This document shows positions 8,776-17,419 of a DNA stretch of 64,000 nt, one piece after another. Position 1 is the first letter of the stretch. Each line of letters starts with the position of its first letter. Location of the stretch: NCBI GenBank assembly GCA_963792675.1, contig CAWBWT010000002.1:3224001-3288000 (forward strand). Direction: 5' to 3'. The DNA comes from JBBROS01 sp963792675 (lineage in GTDB: Bacteria; Pseudomonadota; Alphaproteobacteria; Acetobacterales; Acetobacteraceae). The notes under the pieces are model-generated. The model worked only from the letters and a program-made list of their open reading frames with translations. It did not search any database and was not told the DNA's origin. The position numbers and the translations under genes are program-made.

Positions 8776-9476
8776 GCTGCACGCTCCTGCGGGACCGGCG
8801 TCAGCTCGCGCTTGAGCTTGCCGATCACGTCACGGTAGCCGCCATCCGCGTCGGGGGCGCCGAAGATCGCCGAGCCGGCCACGAACGTATCGGCGCCGGC
8901 TTCGGCCACGCGGCGGATGTTCGTGACCTTGACCCCGCCATCGACCTCGAGCGCGATCTCGCGCCCGCCACCTTCGACGTGCCGGTCGATCCGTCGCCGC
9001 ACCGCCGCGATCTTGTTCAGCGCTTCCGGAATGAACGCCTGGCCGCCGAAGCCGGGGTTGACCGACATCACGAGGATGAGGTCGAGCCGGTCCATGATGT
9101 GGTCGAGGAGCGACAGCGGCGTCGCCGGGTTCAGCGCGAGCCCGGCCTTGCAGCCGTGGTCGTGGATCAGCCCGAGCGTGCGGTCCACGTGCTGCGACGC
9201 CTCCGGGTGGACCGTGATGATGGCCGCCCCGGCTTTGGCGAACATCACCGCCAACTCGTCAACCGGTGCGGCCATGATGTGCACGTCGATCGGGATCATC
9301 GCCACCGGCCGCAACGCCTCGCAGATGAACGGGCCGAACGTCAGGTTGGGCACATAGTGATTGTCCATCACGTCGAAGTGGATCAGGTCGGCGCCGGCGT
9401 CCTGAATGGCGCGGATCTCGTCGCCGAGCCGGGTGAAGTCGGCCGAGAGAATGCTGGGAGCGATCCGCGGCGTCAT
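8772..9476 (-). CDS. rpe: Ribulose-phosphate 3-epimerase
   Basis: Interconverts xylulose-5-phosphate and ribulose-5-phosphate to regenerate the RuBisCO substrate. 234 residues. TIM-barrel markers IAPSILSADF, HFDVMDNHYVPNLTFGP, MSVNPGFGGQ and EVDGGV are all present, giving the metal ligands (His, Asp, His, Asp). The ATG at 9476 overlaps the cbbS stop (ATGA) and the gene ends overlapping cbbX, so three genes are tightly coupled. Called cbbE in some cbb operons. Confidence 0.95.
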   Translation of the reverse strand: MTPRIAPSILSADFTRLGDEIRAIQDAGADLIHFDVMDNHYVPNLTFGPFICEALRPVAMIPIDVHIMAAPVDELAVMFAKAGAAIITVHPEASQHVDRTLGLIHDHGCKAGLALNPATPLSLLDHIMDRLDLILVMSVNPGFGGQAFIPEALNKIAAVRRRIDRHVEGGGREIALEVDGGVKVTNIRRVAEAGADTFVAGSAIFGAPDADGGYRDVIGKLKRELTPVPQERAA

Positions 9477-9907
9477 GTCGCCTCCGTCGGCCGGTAGCGC
9501 TCGCCGGACGGCAGCGAGGTCGCGTAGGAGCGCAGCGTGTAGCGCACCTGCCGGCCCGGGCCCTCGGCGCGCACCAACTCGAAGCCGGGCTCGTGCGCCG
9601 GACGCTGCACCATGAACGACATGCGGATCGTTTCCTGGCCCTTGTTGCTGTCGAAGGCGAGCACCTTGATATACTCCGTCGGGTGCTCCGCGCGGCAGGC
9701 TTTCAGCTCCATCATCACGCCGGCCGGGTCGCGCAGGTCGAACATTGGGTTGCCCCACATCGACCAATAGTAATTGCGCGGGTGCGGGTCGTCGGTGTGC
9801 TCGATCGCGAGCGACCAGCCATTCTCGAGCGCATACTCGATCTGCTTCGAAATCTCCGCGTCGGAGAGGTCCGGCAGGAAGGAGAACTGTCCCTGGGTGA
9901 TCTTCAT
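9473..9907 (-). CDS. cbbS: RuBisCO small subunit, red-type
   Basis: 144 residues, the length of form IC/ID small subunits, which carry a C-terminal beta-hairpin extension absent from green-type proteins. N-terminal TQGQFSFLPDLSDAEI and YALENGWSLAIEHTDDPHPRN followed by YYWSMWGNPMFDL are diagnostic. It lies 14 bases after cbbL and overlaps rpe by 4 bases. Confidence 0.95.
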   Translation of the reverse strand: MKITQGQFSFLPDLSDAEISKQIEYALENGWSLAIEHTDDPHPRNYYWSMWGNPMFDLRDPAGVMMELKACRAEHPTEYIKVLAFDSNKGQETIRMSFMVQRPAHEPGFELVRAEGPGRQVRYTLRSYATSLPSGERYRPTEAT

Positions 9908-9921
9908 TTTCGGTCTCCGTC

Positions 9922-11385
9922 TCAGGCCGGGGTGGGGGTCGGCAGCACGTCGACGCTGTCGGTGGAGGCGTAGTTGAAGGTGACGTCCTTCCACGTATCG
10001 AGTGCCGCGCGCAGCGGCTGGCACCAGCGGGCGGCGGCGGTCAGGATCTCCGGCCCTTCGTTCCAGATGTCGCGGCCCTCGTTGCGCGCCTTGACCATGC
10101 ACTCGAGCGCTACCCGGTTGGCGATTGCGCCGGCCTGGATGCCCATCGGGTGGCCGATGGTGCCGCCGCCGAATTGCAGCACCACGTCGTCCTTCAGATA
10201 ATGCAGCAACTGATGCATCTGCCCGGCGTGGATGCCGCCCGACGCCACCGGCATGAGCTTCTTGAGGCTGGCCCAGGGCTGGTCGAAGAAGATGCCGTGG
10301 CGCATGTCGGCCGGCACGAAGCCCTCGCGGCAGGTGTCGTAAATGCCGGCCACCACCGCCGGGTCGCCCTCGAGCTTGCCGACCACGGTGCCGGCATGGA
10401 TGTGGTCCACGCCCGCCATCCGCATCCACTTGGCGATCACCCGGAACGACACGCCGTGGTTTTTCTGCCGCGTGTAGGTCGAGTGGCCGGCGCGGTGCAG
10501 ATGCAGGATCATGTCGTTCTTGCGGGCCCATTTCGCCATCGATTGGATGGCGGTGTAGCCGATCACGAGGTCGATCATGATGATGACGCTGCCGAGGTCG
10601 CGGGCGAACTCGGCCCGCTCGTACATGTCCTCCATCGTGCCGGCGGTGACGTTGAGGTAGGTGCCCTTGATCTCGCCGGTCTCGGCGCAGGCCTTGCTCA
10701 CGCCCTCCATGCAATAAAGATAGCGGTCGCGCCAGTGCATGAAGGGCTGCGAGTTGATGTTCTCGTCGTCCTTGGTGAAGTCGAGCCCGCCCTTCAGCGC
10801 CTCGTAGACCACCCGGCCGTAGTTGCGGCCCGACAGCCCGAGCTTCGGCTTCATCGTGGCGCCCAGCAACGGCCGTCCATAGATGTTGAGCCGCTCGCGT
10901 TCGACCACGATGCCGGTCGCCGGTCCTTGGAACGTCTTCAGATAGTGCGGCGGGATGCGCATGTCCTCGAGCCGCAGCGCCTTCAGCGGCTTGAAGCCGA
11001 ACACGTTGCCGATGATCGACGCGGTAAGGTTCGAAATCGAGCCTTCCTCGAACAGGTCGAGGTCATAGGCGATGTAGGCAAAGAACTGCTCCGGATTGCC
11101 CGGCACCGGGTCGACCCGGTAGGCCTTGGCCCGGTAATACTCGCTGTCGGTCAGGCGGTCGGTCCACACCACCGTCCAGGTGGCGGTCGAGCTCTCGCCG
11201 GCGACGGCAGCCGCCGCTTCCACCGGGTCGACGCCGTCCTGCGGCGTGATGCGGAAGCAGGCGAGAATGTCGGTGTCCTTCGGCTCGTAGTCGGGCTCCC
11301 AGTATCCCATCTGCCGATACTTCAGCACGCCCGACGTGTAGCGTTCCTTCATGTCGGTGATCTTGACGTCGACCGGTTTATTCAT
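9922..11385 (-). CDS. cbbL: RuBisCO large subunit, form IC
   Basis: Carboxylates ribulose-1,5-bisphosphate; 487 residues. Active-site lysines lie in GATMKPKLGLSG (about K179/K181), the carbamylated lysine in LDFTKDDENIN (about K205), the histidine in HLHRAGHSTY, and the loop 6 lysine in GTVVGKLEGDP. The N-terminus KERYTSGVLKYRQMGYW and the length mark the red-type form IC group of proteobacteria. ATG at 11385 with GGGAGG about 9 bases upstream. First gene of the cbb operon, divergent from cbbR. Confidence 0.97.
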   Translation of the reverse strand: MNKPVDVKITDMKERYTSGVLKYRQMGYWEPDYEPKDTDILACFRITPQDGVDPVEAAAAVAGESSTATWTVVWTDRLTDSEYYRAKAYRVDPVPGNPEQFFAYIAYDLDLFEEGSISNLTASIIGNVFGFKPLKALRLEDMRIPPHYLKTFQGPATGIVVERERLNIYGRPLLGATMKPKLGLSGRNYGRVVYEALKGGLDFTKDDENINSQPFMHWRDRYLYCMEGVSKACAETGEIKGTYLNVTAGTMEDMYERAEFARDLGSVIIMIDLVIGYTAIQSMAKWARKNDMILHLHRAGHSTYTRQKNHGVSFRVIAKWMRMAGVDHIHAGTVVGKLEGDPAVVAGIYDTCREGFVPADMRHGIFFDQPWASLKKLMPVASGGIHAGQMHQLLHYLKDDVVLQFGGGTIGHPMGIQAGAIANRVALECMVKARNEGRDIWNEGPEILTAAARWCQPLRAALDTWKDVTFNYASTDSVDVLPTPTPA

Positions 11386-11498
11386 CGGCTTGACCTCCCT
11401 CGCTTGCGGCAATCCGCTTCTTGAGACGGACGCTACGGTTCTGGACCGGCAAGGGAAAGCGAAATAGATTTGCCATACAGTTGAGGGAAAACTTGGCA
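11386..11498. promoter_or_regulatory. cbbR-cbbL divergent control region
   Basis: 113 bases between the two divergent starts. LysR proteins classically bind such spacers and control both genes. An inverted repeat TTGCCA (11470-11475) / TGGCAA (11494-11499) separated by 18 bases spans the middle and touches the cbbR start codon, so it is a candidate CbbR operator. AAGGGAAA and GAGGGAAAA also recur here. Exact promoters are not resolved. Confidence 0.6.
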
Positions 11499-12488
11499 AT
11501 GCTTAACGTCACCGTGCGGCAATTGCAGGTTTTCGTGGACGCGGCGGAGACCCTGTCCTTCGCCCGGGTCGCCGAGCGCCGGCACCTCACGCCGTCGGCG
11601 GTGTCGTTCCAAATCCGCCAGGTGGAGCAGCAAACCGGCTTCACCCTGTTCGAGCGGATCGGACGACGGGTCGCGCTCACCGAGGCCGGCACGGTGCTGC
11701 TGAACTATGCGCGCCCGGTGCTGCAATCGCTGCGCGACGTGGACCAGGCGATGCTGGGGCTGCGCGGCGCCGGCGAGGGCCGTATCACGCTGGGCTTGGC
11801 CTCCACCGCGAAATACGTCGTGCCGCATTTGATCGCCCGGTTTCGCCGCGAGGCACCCGCGGTGGTCGTCAGCCTGCGCGAAGGCAATCGCAGCCGCATC
11901 CTGTCGATGCTGCTGGACGGCACGGTGGACCTGGCCTTCACCGGGCAACTGCCCGAGGACGCCGACGTGGTGGCGGAACGGGTGGCGGCGCATCCGTCGG
12001 TGATCGTCGCGGCCCCGTCGCACCCGCTCTGTGCCCGGTCTGCGATCACGCCGGACATGCTGTCAGCGGAGTGGTTCATCACTCGCGAGGAAGGGTCCGG
12101 CACAAGGTCGCTGTCGGACCGGTTCTTCGCCGCGGCGGGCCTGTCACCGCCCGTGGCGATGCAGACGTCCAGCAACGAGATGATCAAGCAGGCGGTGATG
12201 GCGGGCATGGGCATCGCCCTGCTGTCCCGGCACACGATCAGCCTGGAACGCTCGCTGGGCCTGCTGGCGGTGCTGCCGGTCGAGGGCTTCCCGGTGATGC
12301 GCTCCTGGTTCGTGGCCCGGCGGCGGACCGCCCCGTTGCTGCCGGTGCAAGCCGCCCTATTGGCCTACCTCGTCCGGGAAACCCAGCAGATCATCAACGA
12401 ACTCGAAAACGGACAAGCGGGTCCGGGGCCGCTGGCCCCGGCAGGTCCAGGACAGCGTCCTGGCCGCCGGAGGCCAACTCCTGTTTAA
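11499..12488 (+). CDS. cbbR: LysR-type regulator CbbR
   Basis: LysR-family activator expected to switch the cbb operon in response to metabolites such as RuBP or NADPH. N-terminal winged helix (residues 1-62) begins MLNVTVRQLQVFVDAAETLS with RHLTPSAVSFQIRQVE as recognition region; a periplasmic-binding-like sensor domain follows. Start at 11499 is the standard CbbR N-terminus. The last ~25 residues (QAGPGPLAPAGPGQRPG...) are low-complexity and are encoded by two repeat hairpins, so the native protein probably ended near NELENG. The stop overlaps tail-to-tail with gfa. Confidence 0.92.
   Translation: MLNVTVRQLQVFVDAAETLSFARVAERRHLTPSAVSFQIRQVEQQTGFTLFERIGRRVALTEAGTVLLNYARPVLQSLRDVDQAMLGLRGAGEGRITLGLASTAKYVVPHLIARFRREAPAVVVSLREGNRSRILSMLLDGTVDLAFTGQLPEDADVVAERVAAHPSVIVAAPSHPLCARSAITPDMLSAEWFITREEGSGTRSLSDRFFAAAGLSPPVAMQTSSNEMIKQAVMAGMGIALLSRHTISLERSLGLLAVLPVEGFPVMRSWFVARRRTAPLLPVQAALLAYLVRETQQIINELENGQAGPGPLAPAGPGQRPGRRRPTPV
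12423..12463. repeat. Two hairpins, extragenic repeat copy 2 (inside cbbR)
   Basis: CCGGGGCC-GCT-GGCCCCGG (12423-12441) and CCAGGAC-AGC-GTCCTGG (12447-12463). The order and the core GGACAGCGTCC are the same as in the cbbP-cbbA gap. The element lies within the 3' end of cbbR, close to the convergent gfa, and could also act as a terminator. Confidence 0.75.
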
Positions 12489-13055
12489 GCCGCTTTGCTT
12501 TTAGCGACGTGCGTCGCGATCGCATCCATCAAAGGCGGCGACAGGCAGTCATAAGGCTCGAGCCCGAGTTCCTTCAGCCGCGAGCGGATACCGCCCATCT
12601 GCCCCGGGTCGACGCCGGCCTCGATGACCGAGGACACGAACGCCGCGAACTCAGGCGCCGCCCAGCCTTCTTGCGACGAAAGCTCGGGGTGGACGAAATC
12701 GAGCCCATAGAACGGGTGGTTCTTGTTCTCGATCCGGCCGAACATGTGGACCCCGCACCCCGAGCAGGCATGACGCTGGATCGCCGCATTCGCGTCCACC
12801 ACGTGCAGCTTGTCCCCGTTCTCCGTCACGGTGAGGGAGTCACGCGGCACCACGGCGACCATCGAGAAGGCAACGCCGGCGGGCTTCCAGCACTTGGTGC
12901 AGCCGCAGACGTGGTTGTGCGCCACCTGCGACTTCACCTCGACCTTCACCGGCCGGTCGCTGCACTTGCAGGTTAGCGTGCCACCGGAGAACCCGGCCGC
13001 GCCTTGCTTCACTCCCCCATCAACCGAGGGGTGAATGTGAACGGTACCTGTCCAT
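12485..13055 (-). CDS. gfa: S-(hydroxymethyl)glutathione synthase (Gfa), start frameshifted
   Basis: Glutathione-dependent formaldehyde-activating enzyme: adds formaldehyde to glutathione. The reading frame from about 13051 to the stop matches the family over its length, with zinc cysteines in CKCSD, VCGCTKCW and HACSGCGVHMFG, and the C-terminus EPYDCLSPPLMDAIATH. The evident start, an ATG at 13055 with AGGAGG 5 bases upstream, is out of frame by one base. Dropping one G of ATGG gives M-T-G-T-V-H-I-H-P, a normal N-terminus. No in-frame ATG, GTG or TTG fits. The gene sits with fghA in a formaldehyde oxidation block. Confidence 0.85.
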
Positions 13056-13148
13056 CGCTTCCTCCTGACCAGCTTGCCTGGCTCACTTGCCGCGATGACA
13101 GTGTCGCGAGCCCAGCCGGTCAAGGGAAGCGAAAAGCGTCCGCCGTCG

Positions 13149-13442
13149 TCAGCGGCTCTGCGGACGCTGCCCCGGCCCGGGGTTATGGCCCGACTCGGCG
13201 CCGGACACGCCCGGCACGACGGCGCTGGTGGTGCCGCCAGCCTGGCCCTGGGTCTCGGCGCCCACCGCCTTGCCGCCGCCATTGCGCACACTCTCCGCCT
13301 GGTGCGGGGTGGCACCGGTCTGGCTGCCGGTCCCGAGCGTGGTCTGCGAGCCGGCCGCCGGGCCGGAGGTGGTGCCTTGCGCCATGGCGGCGCCGCCGGC
13401 CAGCGAAGCCGCCAGAACCAGCGTGGTTGTCAATCGGATCAT
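13149..13442 (-). CDS. Small secreted Gly/Thr/Gln-rich protein, unknown
   Basis: 97 residues with a clear signal peptide (MIRLTTTLVLAASLAGGAAMA, cut before QG). The mature part is Gly-, Thr-, Ser- and Gln-rich and likely disordered. GGGAG stands before the ATG. No family was recognised. Its place between gfa and the SoxYZ-like carrier gene suggests export to the same periplasm, but no function follows from the sequence. Confidence 0.6.
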   Translation of the reverse strand: MIRLTTTLVLAASLAGGAAMAQGTTSGPAAGSQTTLGTGSQTGATPHQAESVRNGGGKAVGAETQGQAGGTTSAVVPGVSGAESGHNPGPGQRPQSR

Positions 13443-13536
13443 GAGTTTCTCCCGTTTCCTCGCGGACGAGGCCGATTGGCCGGCCCCGTTTCCATCCGAT
13501 TGGAACGCGAAAGCGCCGGCGGTCGTTCCGCGGCGG

Positions 13537-14352
13537 CTAACTGCGGCCAGGAAACAACGGAAATTCCTGAGTGAACACGGCGCGGGCGCTGTCCTTCACC
13601 TCCACCTTGAACGGCCCGGGCCCATGCGGGACGAAGCCGAAGGTGATGGCCGGGTCCTCGCTGAGCGAGATGTCGGAGTCGACCTGCAGCACGGACTGCC
13701 CGCCGAGGGTCACGTCGATGTCCTCGATATAACGGGCCGGGACGAAGTTGTGGCTGAGCTGGTCCACCTGCATGCCGTTATTGTTCGGATGGCTGATCAG
13801 CAGCTGCGCCACGGCCGGCTTGCCGTCCTCGACTGGCGCCTCGTTGTCCACCCGCAGCCGCATCTGGCCCATGCGCGACATCGCGAGCTTCGGGTCCTTC
13901 AGCGACGGCGCCGAGCAGCCACCGGCCGCTTTGACGAACCGCTCGGCCACGAACAGCCGGCCGTCCTCGGTCTCCGCGACCGCGTGCAGCAAGCTGTATT
14001 GATCCACCCGCACCCGGGTCTTGAGGCTGCGCGGGTCGGCGGCCGGCCCGAAATGGAAGGTGCCGGCGAGCGGCGACGGGTTGCCGTCCACGGTGATGTA
14101 GACCGCCTTCACGCGGTCCCCGGCGCTGCCGCCCGGGTTGGCAAGCGTGACCGTGATCGGTACCAGCGCCGCATCCTGCGCACGCGCCGGCGCATCGAGC
14201 GCGATCACCCCTGCGCCGTCCTGCACGGTGCGGTCGCCGAACACCGCGTGCTTCAAGTCCTGCCAACGGCTGGCGCGCGTCGCCTCGTCCTCCTCGGCGC
14301 GCGCCGGCAAAGCGGACAGCGTGATGGCCAGGGCAAGCAATGCGGCTTTCAT
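13537..14352 (-). CDS. Quinoprotein dehydrogenase-associated SoxYZ-like carrier
   Basis: Periplasmic protein of 271 residues with a signal peptide (cut after ALPARA). It resembles a SoxY domain fused to a SoxZ domain: the SoxY-like part ends at KAAGGCSAP (Cys about 146, the likely carrier residue) and the SoxZ-like part starts at MSRMGQMRLRV and includes SHPNNNGMQ. Fused SoxYZ proteins of this kind occur next to PQQ dehydrogenases and are thought to carry a covalent intermediate. It stands 4 bases downstream of the partner hydrolase gene. Confidence 0.85.
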   Translation of the reverse strand: MKAALLALAITLSALPARAEEDEATRASRWQDLKHAVFGDRTVQDGAGVIALDAPARAQDAALVPITVTLANPGGSAGDRVKAVYITVDGNPSPLAGTFHFGPAADPRSLKTRVRVDQYSLLHAVAETEDGRLFVAERFVKAAGGCSAPSLKDPKLAMSRMGQMRLRVDNEAPVEDGKPAVAQLLISHPNNNGMQVDQLSHNFVPARYIEDIDVTLGGQSVLQVDSDISLSEDPAITFGFVPHGPGPFKVEVKDSARAVFTQEFPLFPGRS

Positions 14353-14356
14353 GGAC

Positions 14357-15274
14357 CTACTCCCACTCCAATTCCTTGAACGCGGTCGTCACGTTGCGAC
14401 CGTTATAGTCGTCGAACAGTGCCCAACGGCCGCGTTCGGACTGGCCGACCGTCGCCACCGCCGTCTCGATATCGCCGCCGTGGGCGATGATGGCACGAAC
14501 CTCGCGCACGATGGTGGAAAGATAGCGCACCTGCCCGGCCGCGCCCGCGGGCCACGGCACCGAGGCCGGGCCATGACCCGGCACCGCACGCTGCACCGGC
14601 CACCTCGCCATGGCGTCGAGTTGCCCGAGCCAGCCGACGATGCTGCCGTCCACCGCCGGCACCCGGTCGACGAACAGCAGGTCGCCGGCCCATAACGTGC
14701 CGGTCGCCTCGTCCACGATCGAGAGGTCGTTGTCGGTATGCGCGGTCGGATGCGCGTGCAGGCGCAGCACGCGTCCGCCCAGGTCGATCACGGCTTCGTC
14801 CTGCACCAGCAGCGTCGGCTTGGCGTAGTCGCCGGCCGCATCGAGGCCGAGCAGGTCGGCGAGCCCGTTGCGGTAGAACTCGCCGCGCTCGACCAGCATC
14901 CCGGCCATCCGGGCGTGTGCGACGAAGGCCGGGTCGTCGTCGGCGAAGGCGACGGCGCCGAACACGTGGTCCGGGTGCATGTGGGTCATGATCACGTGGC
15001 TGATCGGCAGCGGTGTCAGCATCCGGATATGGGTGCGCAGCAGCTCGCCGTCCGCCTTGCTGCCGCCGGGGTCGAGCACGGCAACGCTGTCACGGCCGAT
15101 AATGCAGCCGATATTGGCGATGGCGTCCGCGTTGGCGACGGTCGCCTCCTCGTGCACGCCTTGGCGGACGTGGATGCCGGGGGCGACCTCGACCATGTCG
15201 AACCGCGGCGCCGTGCGGCCGGCCGCGGGAAGCAGCGCGGCGGCGGTCAGCAGCAGGGCCTGCCGGCGTTTCAC
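14357..15274 (-). CDS. Quinoprotein relay zinc metallohydrolase (MBL fold)
   Basis: Metallo-beta-lactamase-fold hydrolase, 305 residues, with an N-terminal export signal (RRQALLLTAAALLPAAG). Metal motif THMHPDH is followed by a later His in HPTAHTDND and Asp in WAGDLLF. It resembles the SoxH-related hydrolases of the quinoprotein relay group, which pair with SoxYZ-like carriers. It probably frees a product from the carrier protein encoded next to it; the actual substrate is unknown. Its start overlaps the pqqE stop. Confidence 0.82.
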   Translation of the reverse strand: MKRRQALLLTAAALLPAAGRTAPRFDMVEVAPGIHVRQGVHEEATVANADAIANIGCIIGRDSVAVLDPGGSKADGELLRTHIRMLTPLPISHVIMTHMHPDHVFGAVAFADDDPAFVAHARMAGMLVERGEFYRNGLADLLGLDAAGDYAKPTLLVQDEAVIDLGGRVLRLHAHPTAHTDNDLSIVDEATGTLWAGDLLFVDRVPAVDGSIVGWLGQLDAMARWPVQRAVPGHGPASVPWPAGAAGQVRYLSTIVREVRAIIAHGGDIETAVATVGQSERGRWALFDDYNGRNVTTAFKELEWE

Positions 15275-16410
15275 CCCACGGGTTCGACCGCGGCCGCGGC
15301 GCCGATGCGGCGGTAGATCAGCTCGGCGCCGGCGCCGTCGGATTGCTGCACCGCTTCTTCCATGCGGTAATGCTCGGGCGACAGCGCGCAGGCCGGGTCG
15401 GTGGCGGCGGCGTCACCGAGGATCGCAAAGGCCTGGCAGCGGCAGCCGCCCCAGTCGATCTCCTTGCGGTCGCAGGAGCGGCAGGGCTCCGGCATCCAGG
15501 CGGTGCCGCGGAACCGGTTGAAGCCGGGATCGTCACGCCAGATGGCGCCCAGCGAGACGTCGCGCACCGACGGGAAATGGAAACCGGGCAAGGTCTCGGC
15601 AGCGTGGCACGGCAGCGCCAACCCGGCAGGGGTGATGTTGATGATCCGTTGCGCCCAGCCGCCCATGCAGGCCTTCGGCCGGGCCGCGTAATAGTCGGGC
15701 ACCACATAGTCGATCGTGATGCGGCCGCGCAGCCGTTCGCGCGCTGCTTCCACCGCGTCGGTCGCGGCCTCGAGCTGCGCCCGGGTCGGCATCAGCGCGT
15801 CGCGGTTGGCGAGCGCCCACCCATAGTACTGTACGTGGGCGATCTCGATCCGGCTGGCGCCGAGCGCCTCGCCGAGCGCCAGCATGTCGGGCAACCGCTC
15901 GAGGTTCTGCCGGTGCACCACGAAGTTGGCGGTCAGCGGAAACCCGGCCTCCAGGATCAGCTTGGCGACGGCCAGCTTGCGCGCATGGCCGCCGCGATAG
16001 CCGCCGATGCGGTCGGCCGAAACCTGCTCGGAGTCCTGGAAGCTGAGCTGCACGTGGTCCAGCCCGGCCTCGGCCAGCGCCGCCAGCGACTTGGCATCAA
16101 GGGTGACGCCCGAGGTGATGAGGTTGCTGTAGAGGCCGCGCTCGGCCGCACGGCGCACGAGATCCAGCAGGTCGCGCCGGGCGCAGGGTTCGCCGCCCGA
16201 GAAGTGCACCTGCAGCACGCCCAAGGCCGCCGCCTCGTCCAGCACGCGCAACCAGGTCGCGGTGTCGAGCTCGGCCGCCGCCCGCTCCAGCTCCAGCGGA
16301 TTGGCGCAGTAGGGGCATTGCAGCGGGCAGCGATGCGTGAGCTCCGCCAGCAAGGCGAGTGGAGGCGGCAGCGCGGGCGCGGGGGTGGGGGTGGGGGTGA
16401 TGGCGTTCAC
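15271..16410 (-). CDS. pqqE: PqqE, radical SAM PQQ synthase
   Basis: Radical SAM enzyme that links Glu and Tyr of PqqA by a C-C bond. 379 residues. The 4Fe-4S site is C28-x3-C32-x2-C35 (HRCPLQCPYC). The SPASM-like C-terminus carries CMGGW, LPCH and CRSCDRKEIDWGGCRCQA cysteines. Start at 16410 overlaps the pqqD stop by 4 bases. PqqD delivers the peptide substrate. Confidence 0.96.
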   Translation of the reverse strand: MNAITPTPTPAPALPPPLALLAELTHRCPLQCPYCANPLELERAAAELDTATWLRVLDEAAALGVLQVHFSGGEPCARRDLLDLVRRAAERGLYSNLITSGVTLDAKSLAALAEAGLDHVQLSFQDSEQVSADRIGGYRGGHARKLAVAKLILEAGFPLTANFVVHRQNLERLPDMLALGEALGASRIEIAHVQYYGWALANRDALMPTRAQLEAATDAVEAARERLRGRITIDYVVPDYYAARPKACMGGWAQRIINITPAGLALPCHAAETLPGFHFPSVRDVSLGAIWRDDPGFNRFRGTAWMPEPCRSCDRKEIDWGGCRCQAFAILGDAAATDPACALSPEHYRMEEAVQQSDGAGAELIYRRIGAAAAVEPVG

Positions 16411-16682
16411 AGGCGGATCGCTCCCTTGTCGGCGAGGTCGCGCAACATTGCTGAGACGTCGGTGTCGATGGCCTCGCGGGGCGCGGCGTAGCGAGCGGCG
16501 AGGGTGTCCACGATCTCCCCCAGGGTCCGCACGCCATCCACCAGCTTCAGGATTTCCACCGCTTGCTCATCGAGCAAGAAAAGCCGCTCCGGCGCCAGCA
16601 CCACCCAGGACTGCCGCACCTCATCGAACCGCATGCGGAAGCCGCGGTTGAACGCCGGCGCCGTCGCAGTGGTGGTGCTCAC
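16407..16682 (-). CDS. pqqD: PqqD, PqqA peptide chaperone
   Basis: 91 residues, standard PqqD size. Begins at a GTG (16682) that overlaps the pqqC stop and reads VSTTTATAPAFNRGFRMRFDEV, followed by WVVLAPERLFLLDEQAVEIL and the helix GEIVDTLAARY, a RiPP recognition element fold. Binds PqqA and presents it to PqqE. Confidence 0.93.
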   Translation of the reverse strand: MSTTTATAPAFNRGFRMRFDEVRQSWVVLAPERLFLLDEQAVEILKLVDGVRTLGEIVDTLAARYAAPREAIDTDVSAMLRDLADKGAIRL

Positions 16683-17419
16683 TTCGCGTCGTCCGGCACG
16701 AAGGCGCCCGGCGGGATGTGACCCGGTTGCACGTAGGCATAGGCCAACGCATCGAGCTGCGACCACAGCACCGAGCACTTGAACCGCAGCGCCGCCAGGA
16801 CCTGCTCCTGCAGCGCCCGCGTGGTGGCGTGCTCGTCGACGTAAGCCAGCGCGAAATCAACGTCCTTGGGCGCCTGGGTGAGACGCGGTGTGAAGTAGGC
16901 GAGCGTGTCCTGGGTGATCCAGTCGTAGTTCCGCAGCATGCCGGAGACCCGCTCGGCGATGATGGTCGGCGAGAACATTTCAGTCAGCGACGACGCCACC
17001 GCTTCCAGGATCGAGCGGTCGCGGACGAACTCCACGTAGGCATCGACCGCGAACCGGGTGCCCGGCAGGATGCCATCGGTGCTTTCGACGTAGGCGCGGT
17101 CGAGCCCCACGCCCTCGGCCAGCTTCAGCCAGCGCGCCACACCGCCCAGGCCCGGCGCCGACCCGTCATGGTCGTCGAGCCGCGACCGCCAGGACCGGCG
17201 CAGATCGGCCGTCGGCAGCCGGGCGATCAGCGTCGCGTCCTTGGCCGGAATGCGGCTTTGGTAATAGTAGCGGTTCAGCGCCCAGGCCTGCACCTGGCCG
17301 CGCGTGCAGCCGCCGTCGTGCAGCATGCGGTGGAACGGATGCCGGTTGTGGTAGCGCTCGTCCCCGATCGCCTGCAGCGCGGCACGCAGCTCGGACGACG
17401 ACATCTTGCGATCGCTCAT
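16679..17419 (-). CDS. pqqC: PqqC, PQQ synthase (final oxidation)
   Basis: Cofactorless oxidase for the last ring-closing, eight-electron step of PQQ formation. 246 residues. The family signature YHNRHPFHRMLHDG and RYYYQSRIPAKDA contains the active-site His/Tyr/Arg/Lys set; later GLRN-like stretch is GMLRNYDWI. Overlaps pqqB and pqqD by 4 bases each. Confidence 0.96.
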   Translation of the reverse strand: MSDRKMSSSELRAALQAIGDERYHNRHPFHRMLHDGGCTRGQVQAWALNRYYYQSRIPAKDATLIARLPTADLRRSWRSRLDDHDGSAPGLGGVARWLKLAEGVGLDRAYVESTDGILPGTRFAVDAYVEFVRDRSILEAVASSLTEMFSPTIIAERVSGMLRNYDWITQDTLAYFTPRLTQAPKDVDFALAYVDEHATTRALQEQVLAALRFKCSVLWSQLDALAYAYVQPGHIPPGAFVPDDAK

